A stretch of DNA of 64,000 nt, taken from positions 868,001 to 932,000 of the forward strand of contig NZ_CP045073.1 in NCBI RefSeq assembly GCF_009301415.1, given 5' to 3'. Below are positions 17,145-25,245 of this stretch, piece by piece. The notes beneath the pieces were generated by a model that was not told where the DNA came from, did no database searches, and worked only from the letters and a program-made list of their open reading frames with translations. This stretch comes from Paracoccus kondratievae (lineage in GTDB: Bacteria; Pseudomonadota; Alphaproteobacteria; Rhodobacterales; Rhodobacteraceae). A program made the position numbers and the translations under genes. Position 1 is the stretch's first letter, and every line of letters begins with the position of its first letter.

Positions 17145-17217
17145 GCCTCCCGGAGGAGGCTTAAGCGCTTGTAATCTAATGGTATCGTTGGTTGCGGGGG
17201 CACGCAACCAACGATAC
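17145..17217. repeat. two adjacent hairpins, the second with perfect 15-bp arms
   Basis: GCCTCC-CGGA-GGAGGC (about 17145-17160) is followed by GTATCGTTGGTTGCG (17182-17196), loop GGGGCA, and its exact complement (17203-17217). The rest of 16826-17380 shows no gene I can support. Position downstream of the convergent IetS gene would allow a terminator or insulator role. The TTGGTTGCGGGGGCA part resembles a tRNA T-arm in part but no tRNA folds here. Confidence 0.7.
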
Positions 17218-17380
17218 TTGCGATTGGTCGAGCAGGAAATTCCCAAGCTCGCCGCTTAGTCTAACCCACTCTACTCTATCAGGAAACAGGAGTTTCAAGT
17301 CCCTGAAGCTGCGCGGCTCCACCTGGCCAGACAACGATCCACCCTCAGACAGCTTCCAATGGCACCGCCGAGCGTGCTTT

Positions 17381-19879
17381 CTATGTTCCGATGGATATGC
17401 CCGCAGCTATCAGGTTTTCGACCTCAGCGGCTATAGGCGTGATCAGGTCAACATCAACATCCGGCGTCTCAATGCCAACAACCAGTGCGTAGCGCGTCTT
17501 GCTCTCGGCTCGTCCGAGGGCTTTGCGCTCGCGCCACCAGCCTGAAATCGGATACACATAGAGGAGGTTCCGCGCCGCAAGCTCGACAGCGCTGCCCTCC
17601 CAGATGTCCAAATGGATTGAGCCGGCAGACACCGATTTCGGCCCAAAGAACCAGCCGTCATTGTCTTCATTCACTGGCCTTGGATCCCCCTCAGCACGGT
17701 CATCCTTGTTGACCCGGCGCAGGAAATTCCTTTCCGTCTCCCTCGCTCGCTTCAAGTCGAAGCGAAGACCGAAAGACTGGTATCGTGCGGGATCGATCGC
17801 GCTTGCGAAGCTGGGATTCGGCTCAACGAAATACGACAATGTCACCTTCAGCCTGACACATTCGTCACCGAGACCTTCAAGGACTTCCCGCGGCCAAGGC
17901 AGACGATAGACATGGGCATCGCCAAACCGCACGTTGCCCCCGTCCATCCGGAAGGGCTGGATGTGCCGCTGGGCGACCAGGGCAAGGTCATCGCGTGCCG
18001 ACGCTATCGCGCGACGCAGATCTGGCGCTCCATACCCGTACTTCCTCGCAAGGGCCTTTCTCTCGGTCTTGCCAGCAGCACCTGCAAATTCCGCGAGCAT
18101 GTGCGGCGTCCATCGCGCGCTATGCACCATCAGTGCCCTAACCGTTTCTGGCCAAAAGTCAGGACGCTCAGCCATTACTCTCGCGGCCATCCTTCCCGCC
18201 TGGGCGGTCGCCGCGCTGGTAGCCCAGAAAGGTGCAACTGGCTCACGGCCTGCGGCTTTGGACGTCGTCAGCAGGGAAAGAGACGGCAGGCCGGACAGGG
18301 CCTCGGCCCCGGACCTGCTGAGCGCGCGGTTTCCAGCTTCGAACACGACCTCCGGCTTTATAGGGGATTGGCTCGGCCGCCAGAGCGTAGTTGTCCGACT
18401 GTAAGGACTGCGGTCCCCCGGAGACGACCAGGCAGACCAGTCCTGGTAGCTGCGTTCGGCAATGACGGATTTCAGTGTGGTGCCACCAACAGTAAGCACG
18501 TTCCAAGCCTGCGCCGGATCCTCGCCCGGGAAGGCATCGGCATCGGAGATTTCATCCGCTCTGGAATTGTCTCCGATATTTCCGAGCGCCTGCACAAACA
18601 GTCGGCGGATGTGGTCGGGCCCTTCCTCTATGGCATCAGCGCCGGAAGAAATCTGGTCGAGAGCCGCACTCCAGCCCGTCGGCTCCGCTCCCGAACGATT
18701 CTCGTTCGTAAGCGCCGCACAGAAGACCCGTGGACGTTCAGGTTCCGAGATTTCCGGCAATGAAGTCGCCGAGGTCGTGATCGCACCGTAGGAAAATGGA
18801 TCATTCGGCTCGAAACCGTCCGGCGGGAGAATTTTCACGGATTCCAGCCGGTGTGACAGGACAGGCCGTGACGCATCCCCCAGGGGCGCTGTAAGATCGC
18901 CGTGCAAAGCAAGACCAGCCATTCCGGAGCCATGGCCGATGTCGCTGTGATCGTCGACGCCCCAGGCGGCAACCACAGCGAAGAGATCGCCGCGATCGAG
19001 AGCCGGCTCAATCAGGGCGTGTCCTCGATTGACTCCGGTATCGAGCAGGCAAATGGCCGGCACGTCCCTGCCCGGCCAGGTGATGCGCTCGGCGAGATCT
19101 TCGACGAAATCATTCGCCATTCCAGAAAGTTCATCGGTGAACACCGCGGGCGTGTCGGTCGCCCGCCGGATCTCGGCAATGCCTCCGGTAGAAAACAGCA
19201 GCAGTTCGATCGCGGCGCGGCGACCATGGACAGGGAGAACGATCACCTCCGGAAAGCGGAGCCGCGTGTCGTCGCCTCCGACGGTCAGCCCCAGGCGTTG
19301 AGCCAGTTCGTCAACCCGCTCAACCCGATCTGTGAAGCACCAGAGCGCCCACCACATTTCTGCCTGCGGATCGTCTGGCAGTGCTGCTGGGTCGTCACGC
19401 CAGAAGGTCTGGAGGCGGGCGGTACGGATATGCTCGACCGGCTCGACGCGGGATTTCTTGGGGATCTTGTCCCCTTGCACCTCGGCGAACGCATAGTCAC
19501 GAAAGACCGCGTCGAAGACATCGCGTGTATCGTCGGGCACGAAGAGCGCGATACGGCGGATACCGTTCGCGGTGACGGTTACAGCCCCCAGCCGTGTTCC
19601 TTCGCGCTTGCGTTCGAGAGTCGTCGGCCCCACCCCCAGCGCAAGCTCAACCTCAAGATAGATTCCATCGGGGGGCGACGTTCCGTCAGGCAGATCGAGC
19701 GCTTCTCTCCCCCGATCCGCAGACTGAAAAGCGGCATCAAGTTCTCCGACCACCCGGCGGCCGTGCTCTTCACGGATGCGCTGAAGTGATCTCTGGCGCG
19801 CATTGCTGCCAGGAGACTTATAGTCGCGGACAACTCCCAGGCCGCTGAGATCAATATGACGGTGTTCGTATTCAGCCAA
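17381..19879 (-). CDS. ietS: IetS-like subtilisin (S8) serine protease of a two-gene defence/stability module
   Basis: This 832-residue protein carries a central S8 peptidase domain (about residues 270-640). The triad is visible: Asp280 in ICLLDTGVN, His316 in IGHGSGMAG and Ser555 in FWATSAATAQ; Asn434 in QALGNIGD fits the oxyanion site. The usual GTS before the Ser is ATS. No signal peptide is seen, so it probably acts in the cytosol. The N-terminal 250 and C-terminal 190 residues are not recognised. The AAA ATPase gene overlaps its start by 8 bases. An AAA ATPase plus subtilisin pair is the IetAS composition, known from Ti-plasmid stability and incompatibility and later reported as anti-phage. 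Protease targets are unknown. Confidence 0.87.
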   Translation of the reverse strand: MAEYEHRHIDLSGLGVVRDYKSPGSNARQRSLQRIREEHGRRVVGELDAAFQSADRGREALDLPDGTSPPDGIYLEVELALGVGPTTLERKREGTRLGAVTVTANGIRRIALFVPDDTRDVFDAVFRDYAFAEVQGDKIPKKSRVEPVEHIRTARLQTFWRDDPAALPDDPQAEMWWALWCFTDRVERVDELAQRLGLTVGGDDTRLRFPEVIVLPVHGRRAAIELLLFSTGGIAEIRRATDTPAVFTDELSGMANDFVEDLAERITWPGRDVPAICLLDTGVNRGHALIEPALDRGDLFAVVAAWGVDDHSDIGHGSGMAGLALHGDLTAPLGDASRPVLSHRLESVKILPPDGFEPNDPFSYGAITTSATSLPEISEPERPRVFCAALTNENRSGAEPTGWSAALDQISSGADAIEEGPDHIRRLFVQALGNIGDNSRADEISDADAFPGEDPAQAWNVLTVGGTTLKSVIAERSYQDWSAWSSPGDRSPYSRTTTLWRPSQSPIKPEVVFEAGNRALSRSGAEALSGLPSLSLLTTSKAAGREPVAPFWATSAATAQAGRMAARVMAERPDFWPETVRALMVHSARWTPHMLAEFAGAAGKTERKALARKYGYGAPDLRRAIASARDDLALVAQRHIQPFRMDGGNVRFGDAHVYRLPWPREVLEGLGDECVRLKVTLSYFVEPNPSFASAIDPARYQSFGLRFDLKRARETERNFLRRVNKDDRAEGDPRPVNEDNDGWFFGPKSVSAGSIHLDIWEGSAVELAARNLLYVYPISGWWRERKALGRAESKTRYALVVGIETPDVDVDLITPIAAEVENLIAAGISIGT

Positions 19880-20879
19880 GGCGTTCTTTTTCCTCGGCGA
19901 ACACCGTTTTCATGCTTTGCCTCTTGTTGAGCTGGCGCGTCAAATCGGCCGTAGAAACCTGCCCTCTTTCGGCCAAGATGGCTTCCTTCACCGCTTCTTC
20001 GGCAGCATGAACGATTTCCGCCTGGCTCAACCCGTCCGATGCGGCCTCGATGGCCTTCCAGGAGAGTTTGGGGTACTTCATCGGCGCCAGGTGCGCCTTG
20101 ATGATTGCGCGCACCTCCTCGGCAGTGGGCATTTCGAACCGCAACACCTCATCGAAGCGGCGGAGCAGAGCACGATCCAGAAGGGAAGGGTGATTGGTAG
20201 CGGCAACGAGAACGCTGTCGGTCGCAGATGGCTCCTCCATGAATTGAAGGAAGCTGTTCAGGACACGGCGCATCTCGGCTACATCGTTCGCCGCCAGACG
20301 GTTGCTGCCGACGGCATCGAACTCATCGAACAGATAGACACCCCTGCGCCGATGAGCCTCATCGAAGACAAGCCGCAGCTTGGCAGCCGTTTCCCCCATG
20401 AAGCGCGTGATCAGGCTTTCAAGGCGAATGACAAAGAGCGGCAACCGCAACTCGCCGGCCAATGCCTCCGCCGTCACGGTCTTGCCCGAACCCGGAGGCC
20501 CAGCGAAGAGCAGCCGGCGACTGGGTGTCTTGCCGTGTTCGCGGAGCCAGTCCCGGCGCCGCTGCTGAAGCACTACGGTGTCAAGATGCCCTTTGATATC
20601 GCTGCTGAGTATGACATCCGCGAGACGGATGCTTGGTTCCCGCAGGTCAAGCAGGCTGTCGAGATCGCCGCGCGGGCGCGAGAAGGAAATCGGAACCGAA
20701 GATCGGGTACCACGCTGTGCACGCGCAGCATCCACCGCCGAGCGGATCTCTTCGGCGGTCGCCCGATGGCCCTGACGTGCTTCTCCGGCGGCAACCTGAA
20801 GCGCGATGGAGAAAAACTGCTCCTCATCGCCCTCCGCCTGGCTTCTCAGCATCGCCAGTATCTGCTTCGCATTTGACAC
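19872..20879 (-). CDS. ietA: IetA-like AAA+ ATPase
   Basis: This 335-residue ATPase has a single AAA+ module. Walker A is GPPGSGKT (residues 127-134), Walker B YLFDEFDAVG (Asp185-Glu186), sensor-1 Asn229 in AATNH, and arginine finger in LLRRFDE (Arg240/241). The overall form is like the FtsH/spastin AAA class but without protease or transmembrane segments. It is the first gene of a two-gene unit with the S8 protease, with an 8-base overlap, so the products are probably made in a fixed ratio and act together. In IetAS the ATPase is thought to sense or unfold and the protease to act; the mechanism here is an inference. Confidence 0.88.
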   Translation of the reverse strand: MSNAKQILAMLRSQAEGDEEQFFSIALQVAAGEARQGHRATAEEIRSAVDAARAQRGTRSSVPISFSRPRGDLDSLLDLREPSIRLADVILSSDIKGHLDTVVLQQRRRDWLREHGKTPSRRLLFAGPPGSGKTVTAEALAGELRLPLFVIRLESLITRFMGETAAKLRLVFDEAHRRRGVYLFDEFDAVGSNRLAANDVAEMRRVLNSFLQFMEEPSATDSVLVAATNHPSLLDRALLRRFDEVLRFEMPTAEEVRAIIKAHLAPMKYPKLSWKAIEAASDGLSQAEIVHAAEEAVKEAILAERGQVSTADLTRQLNKRQSMKTVFAEEKERLG

Positions 20880-20977
20880 CGCGTTGCCCTAACCGATCAT
20901 CGTTTTCGTGGAATCGTAATCTAGTCACATCGATTTGGGAAGTTTTCAATCGCTGCTAGCAAGCAGAGACGTTCCGC

Positions 20978-21268
20978 TCAGTTGACGCAGGATCCTCCCC
21001 TGCCCTCTCCTTGGACACCGCACATCCAATCCCTCACAGCCGGCCTGCCCGCTTTCGCGCTGACAAAGCCGCGATCCGACGCCAGACACCGCGCCAGCTT
21101 CGGCACGACGAGCTTCTGCGGAGGGACCGCAACTCCTTGTCCGCCCGTGCCGGCGCGGCCCAGTAACTCTCCATAGAGGGCCAGCCCCCTGTGCAGGCCG
21201 ACGGGCGGTCCGACGGACCGCTTCTCCGGCGTATCGTCCGCGATCGGCCCCAGCTTCAGCTTCGTCAT
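20978..21268 (-). pseudogene. degenerate DUF2274 gene from a second conjugative-element end
   Basis: The frame begins MTKLKLGPIADDTPEKRSV and ends near LASDRGFVSAKA. It is clearly related to the intact DUF2274 gene at 41212-41433 (MTKLKLGPLPDDKPVKVTV and FIATDRGFAKARK). The middle is scrambled: the conserved VTVELPASLHRDLIAYAEVL reads as SVGPPVGLHRGLALYGELL, and the frame is 96 rather than 73 residues. It sits directly behind a trbI fragment in the same order as the intact pair, and IetAS lies next downstream. Confidence 0.75.
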
Positions 21269-21276
21269 CATCTTTC

Positions 21277-21531
21277 TCATGCAGTCTCGAAGATCAAGTC
21301 GCGCCCCACGAGAATCCTGATCGGGAATCTCCACCGGATGGTCAGCGTGGGGGCGATCTGCAGCTGGCGCTGGACGATCTGCTGGCCGGCCTGGTTGCTG
21401 GTGTCCTGCGCCCCGTCGCGAATGGCGCGGATCAACCGGTTCTCCTCGTCGCCAGCGGCGAGTCCGGTGCCGGCCGCCATCAGCGTCGACAGCCCGGCGG
21501 CCTTCATCAGATCCCAGCCTGCCTCCGGCAC
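21277..21531 (-). pseudogene. trbI: trbI fragment (last 80 or so codons)
   Basis: The frame contains WDLMKAAGLSTLMAAG, ENRLIRAIRDGAQDTSNQAG and QQIVQRQLQIAPTLTI. These align residue by residue with the C-terminus of the full TrbI at 41430-42563. About 290 N-terminal residues are missing; likeness stops abruptly at about 21525, where CBASS-flanking sequence starts. It marks the scar of another Trb-type element or an earlier recombination. Confidence 0.87.
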
Positions 21532-21696
21532 GCCGACACAAAAGAAAATACCGCTCAGCGAACCGTTGATTACAAATCTGCCGCGTACAGTAGCAGCAAT
21601 CAGCCGAGGTTCGGAGATGGAATGTTCGAGCGGTTCACGGAGCGAGGGGCGTCGGCCCGGAGAACCATAATATATGAGAAGTATCCCATCCCTCGA

Positions 21697-23115
21697 TCAA
21701 ATCAAAGCAGTGGGGACATACCTACGCTCGGAAATGACGAACTCATGCAACTGCGTCGGTGCCATCGCATTCCAGCGATGACCAAGCGCTACAGCGAGCG
21801 CTGCCGGCCCGGCGAAATAGAGCTGAATCCCTCGCGGGCGAAGGCGTGCAGCGGTGGAATCCACAATGCGCTTGATTGTCGAGACCGCAGCCTGCGCGCA
21901 CTTGGCCGACGGAATGGGCTCTTCGAGGTAGAGCGCCAATGCCAACTGGCTAGGAATGCCAGCAGTCCGCTCAAGGTCAGCAGAAGGATCACGCAGGATA
22001 CCTACCGAAACGATGAGTTGATCACCATGCAAAGCCGTCGGCTCAGAAATCCGCCAAGGCTGCCGCATCTCAGGCGAAGGCCGGTCATCGGTCGCCCAGG
22101 CACCGTCCCGCGTCGGGATATCCAACTCGAAGCCGATCGCTGCGCGGAACGAGCATCCCAGAGCCATGGCCGCCGTCAACCGGTAGGAACCGCTGAGGGC
22201 GATGCGGGATACGGTCTGGCTGCGCAGCCATTGAGCCGTGCGATCCAGCGGCGCGAGAAAATCTTCAGCCCACTCCATTTGCGGCGGGAAGGTCCCGTCC
22301 CGCCCGGAAAATGCACTGGCGTCTATCTCGAGGCTCCGCTCGTTCGCTTCATTGCGATCTGACCGGATGTGCAGCGGGAAGCTCTGCGGCAGCGGAAGTG
22401 GATGTCCTAAAGCGTCCTCGATCGTCTGGCGCAGGATGGCGCGTCCAAGCGGTGCGCCGATGGAACGCCGGGCCAGCGCGCTCAACGCCTCGAACGCTTC
22501 CCCGACCCGTCTAGATGATGCATCAAGGGAGGGATAGGCACGATCGAGTTCTATTCCGAACAGCGTGACGGCTGCGTCGCGATCCGGCAGATTGCGCTCG
22601 CAGACTTCGACCGACCCGGCAACGAAGGCCCCAAGAGGATCGCCATAGGTTTCCGTGAGCTGTTTTCGTAGTTCGGCATCGCTTGCTGCCATCACATCAG
22701 CAAAGGGGGCGTAGAAAGGTCGGGCCTTTCGCACCCGATCAGGATCTCGGGCAAGCCAACGGACTTTCGGCGGCAACCGCGGCGTGACAAGGGTATGAAC
22801 GCGCGCGGCATTCGGAAAGGCTGTCTCGAACTCGGAAAATGTCTGCAACACAGCGCGCACATCGGCAGGTGCCAGCACGCCGGCTTTCGCCTGAAATCGT
22901 TCGAGCAGCCTCTCTCTCTGTGCATGGGGCGCAAAGAACCGCGCTTCCAGGTCTTCCAACCCTTCAAAGATCATCTGTTCGAAAGCGGGATTGGCAAGCC
23001 ATGCCGGCATCCGCGCAAGACCATCCCATAGCTGGTAGTCAAAGCCGTCCTGAGCGATCACCCCTCCCATGCCGCGGGCGTCCGTCAAGGCCGGCGCATT
23101 CTCACTACTGCTCAA
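21697..23115 (-). CDS. cap4: CBASS effector Cap4 (DUF4297 nuclease fused to SAVED)
   Basis: A 472-residue effector expected to degrade double-stranded DNA when its SAVED domain binds a cyclic oligonucleotide. The N-terminus has the DUF4297 pattern GGVIAQDGFDYQLWDGL (residues 17-33), then FEGLEDLE (Glu51, Asp55) and FQAK (Gln75-x-Lys77), fitting a PD-(D/E)xK nuclease with a QxK ending. The SAVED domain is in the last 180 residues, with SGSYRLTAAMALG and the hallmark IQLYFAGPAALAVALG. I choose TTG 23115: it has GGAGG eight bases before it and overlaps the cap3 stop as TTGA. ATG 23070 is an alternative; the frame is open to 23169. It is the last gene of the operon. Confidence 0.88.
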   Translation of the reverse strand: MSSSENAPALTDARGMGGVIAQDGFDYQLWDGLARMPAWLANPAFEQMIFEGLEDLEARFFAPHAQRERLLERFQAKAGVLAPADVRAVLQTFSEFETAFPNAARVHTLVTPRLPPKVRWLARDPDRVRKARPFYAPFADVMAASDAELRKQLTETYGDPLGAFVAGSVEVCERNLPDRDAAVTLFGIELDRAYPSLDASSRRVGEAFEALSALARRSIGAPLGRAILRQTIEDALGHPLPLPQSFPLHIRSDRNEANERSLEIDASAFSGRDGTFPPQMEWAEDFLAPLDRTAQWLRSQTVSRIALSGSYRLTAAMALGCSFRAAIGFELDIPTRDGAWATDDRPSPEMRQPWRISEPTALHGDQLIVSVGILRDPSADLERTAGIPSQLALALYLEEPIPSAKCAQAAVSTIKRIVDSTAARLRPRGIQLYFAGPAALAVALGHRWNAMAPTQLHEFVISERRYVPTALI

Positions 23116-23573
23116 GATTCTACCTCCAATGTCACCGGATGCTCGGCACCCTGCGGATCGAATACCCAAGCGCCGGCGGTCAGCATTGCAGCATCCAACC
23201 GCACGATCATCAAAACAGCAAAGGAACCCACGAACCGCGAATCGCGAACGATGCCCCGCATGGCTGCGACATCAGGGCCGCTGGGTTGCACAGCGAAGCT
23301 CGGATGACTGTGCCATTCCCCAATATAATTGTAGCGCGTATAATGGCGCTCCGTCCGCTCGAAGAAACGAGCGGCATCCTTGGCGGCTTGCAGCAAATCG
23401 ACGACGAAGCGGGCGAAGGTTCCGGGACGAGACTGCACGGTCAGCTCCGTCACCCGAAAGATCGACGGCGCCAGTTGTTCACCGAACAATTGGCCTCCGG
23501 TTTCCTTGATGCCCGCTCGGCCGAGGGCCGCGACGAGCTTCTCGGTCTGATCAGCCGCCACCGCTATCTTCAT
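23112..23573 (-). CDS. cap3: CBASS Cap3 JAMM/Mov34 isopeptidase
   Basis: This 153-residue JAB-family metalloprotease should remove the CD-NTase from its conjugates, reversing Cap2. The JAMM signature is complete: Glu24 in KETGGQLFGE, His88 and His90 in EWHSHP, Ser98 and Asp101 in QPSGPD, with ten residues between the second His and the Asp as required. ATG 23573 follows AAGGAGGGGGCGG and lies 23 bases inside the cap2 end. Its stop overlaps the cap4 TTG. Presence with a ThiF-type gene and CD-NTase makes this a type II CBASS. Confidence 0.92.
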   Translation of the reverse strand: MKIAVAADQTEKLVAALGRAGIKETGGQLFGEQLAPSIFRVTELTVQSRPGTFARFVVDLLQAAKDAARFFERTERHYTRYNYIGEWHSHPSFAVQPSGPDVAAMRGIVRDSRFVGSFAVLMIVRLDAAMLTAGAWVFDPQGAEHPVTLEVES

Positions 23574-25245
23574 CCGCCCCCTCCTTCAACAATTCGAGCG
23601 CGAACGCGATCGCCTCCGGTACATCTGCGGCCTGAGCCCTCTCCCCTCGCTCACCGACGTTCAGGCGGATCGTGTGCCCATGCCCGTCAAACAACCAGTT
23701 CTTCTGATAGCCCAATAGCAGCCAGGCAGCTTCAGCGGGAGGCGGATGACCATCGACAATATCCAGAATCGTGCGGGCAGCGTGGCCGGCGGTCATCGTG
23801 ACGGCCGCATCATCAGCAATGACAGGCGACCCGTCTGTGGTCAGCATCTCGTAGCGGCGCGGCCCTGCCTCCGGTGGCTTGATGCCTTGCGTATCACACC
23901 AGGCGAGGAAGGTCGCACGACCTTCAACGAAGGGAGGATCACGCGGCGACACACAGGTTGCTATCAGCGCTCCGATACCGCCTTCGAACACTTCTACCGA
24001 AACGAAAACCCGACCATTCGCCTCGGCAACGGCAGCGAGGAACAGGGCTGTCGCCGGATCGCCGGTCGCATCGACGATAACATGCGCCGCCGCCAAAGCC
24101 TCCACCTGCCAGGCATGTGTCCTGGACGACCGCTGCCAGTTCAGATTGGCATCAACAACTTGGATGTCCGCACCAGGAACGATGTGGAGAAGATGCCGCT
24201 TCAACCCGTGAACCTTGCGAAACCCGACGTCGCGCCAGTCGAGCGCATGGCGCTCCAGATTGCCAGGCAACATCACATCGCCGTCAACGAGGGTGAGATG
24301 GTGAACACCCGAGCGCAAAAGCGTTTCCGCAATCTTGGAACCCACCGAACCGGCTCCTACGATCGTCACGCGTTTCGCCATCGCCTCCTCGGCGCGTGCA
24401 GAGCGCGCACCAATTTCGTCCGGGAGGACGAACACGCGCCGCCGAAAAGTTCCCCCCTCAGTAGTAAGATGAAATATCTCGACCTGCCCCTCAGAAGGAA
24501 ACATGACGACAGCTGCGACCGACACTTCGACGATTGCGGCCGTCAACGGATCAAATCCAGCGGCCTGGACGAGTCCGGCCCGGTCCAGCGCACCCGGCGG
24601 TGGCGGTGGATTGCCGGAAACATAGACCGGCAAAGCTGAACGCCAGTTCTCGATACTGGCGTCCGGGGGGCGTTGCATCGCCCGTCGATCCTCTTCATCG
24701 TGAATCATGATCGGCCATACATCGTCATGGGCCAACCAGCGCAAGGCGTTGAGACCGGCGGCGATTCCACTCTTAATCCGCGCCAGACAGCCCGCTCTGA
24801 TCAGAACTGGAAACGCGCCCCAGTCGTAGGCCTGGAGTTCTCCAATATCATGGGCTGAGGGCGCCCGGTCCTCACCCCCGCCAAGAGGATTTTCGATGAC
24901 AAGCAGATTGTAGGCGCTGCGAAGGACATCCGCTCCGGTTGCTCTGCCATCCCAGTTGTCAGGCCGAAGCTCCAGGCAGAGCGTCCCGGTGCCATATTGA
25001 TGTGAACTCCACCGAACCTCACCCTGTGGTTCGACCCAGGCGGGGACTTCGGGATACTGATCAGGATAGATCAACCGGATCGGGTACCGATGCCCGTGCG
25101 CAATCAGAAGCCCCTCCGCGCAGAACATATTTTTATGGAAGCGCCAGCACGCCAGCTCAAACCAGTTCTCGTTGTCGGCAACGGCCTCGACCGCGGATTT
25201 TTCCGCTGCCAGTCTGGCAGATTCGACGGCCCACCAGAACTTCAA
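23551..25245 (-). CDS. cap2: CBASS Cap2, E2-E1 fusion (ThiF family)
   Basis: This 564-residue ubiquitin-transfer-like enzyme conjugates the CD-NTase C-terminus to targets and primes it. The N-terminal E2-like domain has Cys90 in YGTGTLCLELRPDNW, the likely E2 active site. The C-terminal E1/ThiF adenylation domain has nucleotide loop GAGSVGS (297-303), VDGDVMLPGNLERH (321-334) and DATGD (392-396). Cys431 or Cys450 is the probable E1 cysteine. The start is TTG 25243-25245, overlapping the CD-NTase stop as TTGA, so translation is coupled. The combined E2 and E1 are as expected of full type II CBASS. Confidence 0.92.
   Translation of the reverse strand: MKFWWAVESARLAAEKSAVEAVADNENWFELACWRFHKNMFCAEGLLIAHGHRYPIRLIYPDQYPEVPAWVEPQGEVRWSSHQYGTGTLCLELRPDNWDGRATGADVLRSAYNLLVIENPLGGGEDRAPSAHDIGELQAYDWGAFPVLIRAGCLARIKSGIAAGLNALRWLAHDDVWPIMIHDEEDRRAMQRPPDASIENWRSALPVYVSGNPPPPPGALDRAGLVQAAGFDPLTAAIVEVSVAAVVMFPSEGQVEIFHLTTEGGTFRRRVFVLPDEIGARSARAEEAMAKRVTIVGAGSVGSKIAETLLRSGVHHLTLVDGDVMLPGNLERHALDWRDVGFRKVHGLKRHLLHIVPGADIQVVDANLNWQRSSRTHAWQVEALAAAHVIVDATGDPATALFLAAVAEANGRVFVSVEVFEGGIGALIATCVSPRDPPFVEGRATFLAWCDTQGIKPPEAGPRRYEMLTTDGSPVIADDAAVTMTAGHAARTILDIVDGHPPPAEAAWLLLGYQKNWLFDGHGHTIRLNVGERGERAQAADVPEAIAFALELLKEGADEDSGGG

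Noticed and set aside
17180..17220. possible tRNA or attachment site because of the TTGGTTGCGGGGGCA element
   Set aside because: Only a simple hairpin forms; no acceptor, D or anticodon arm can be placed.
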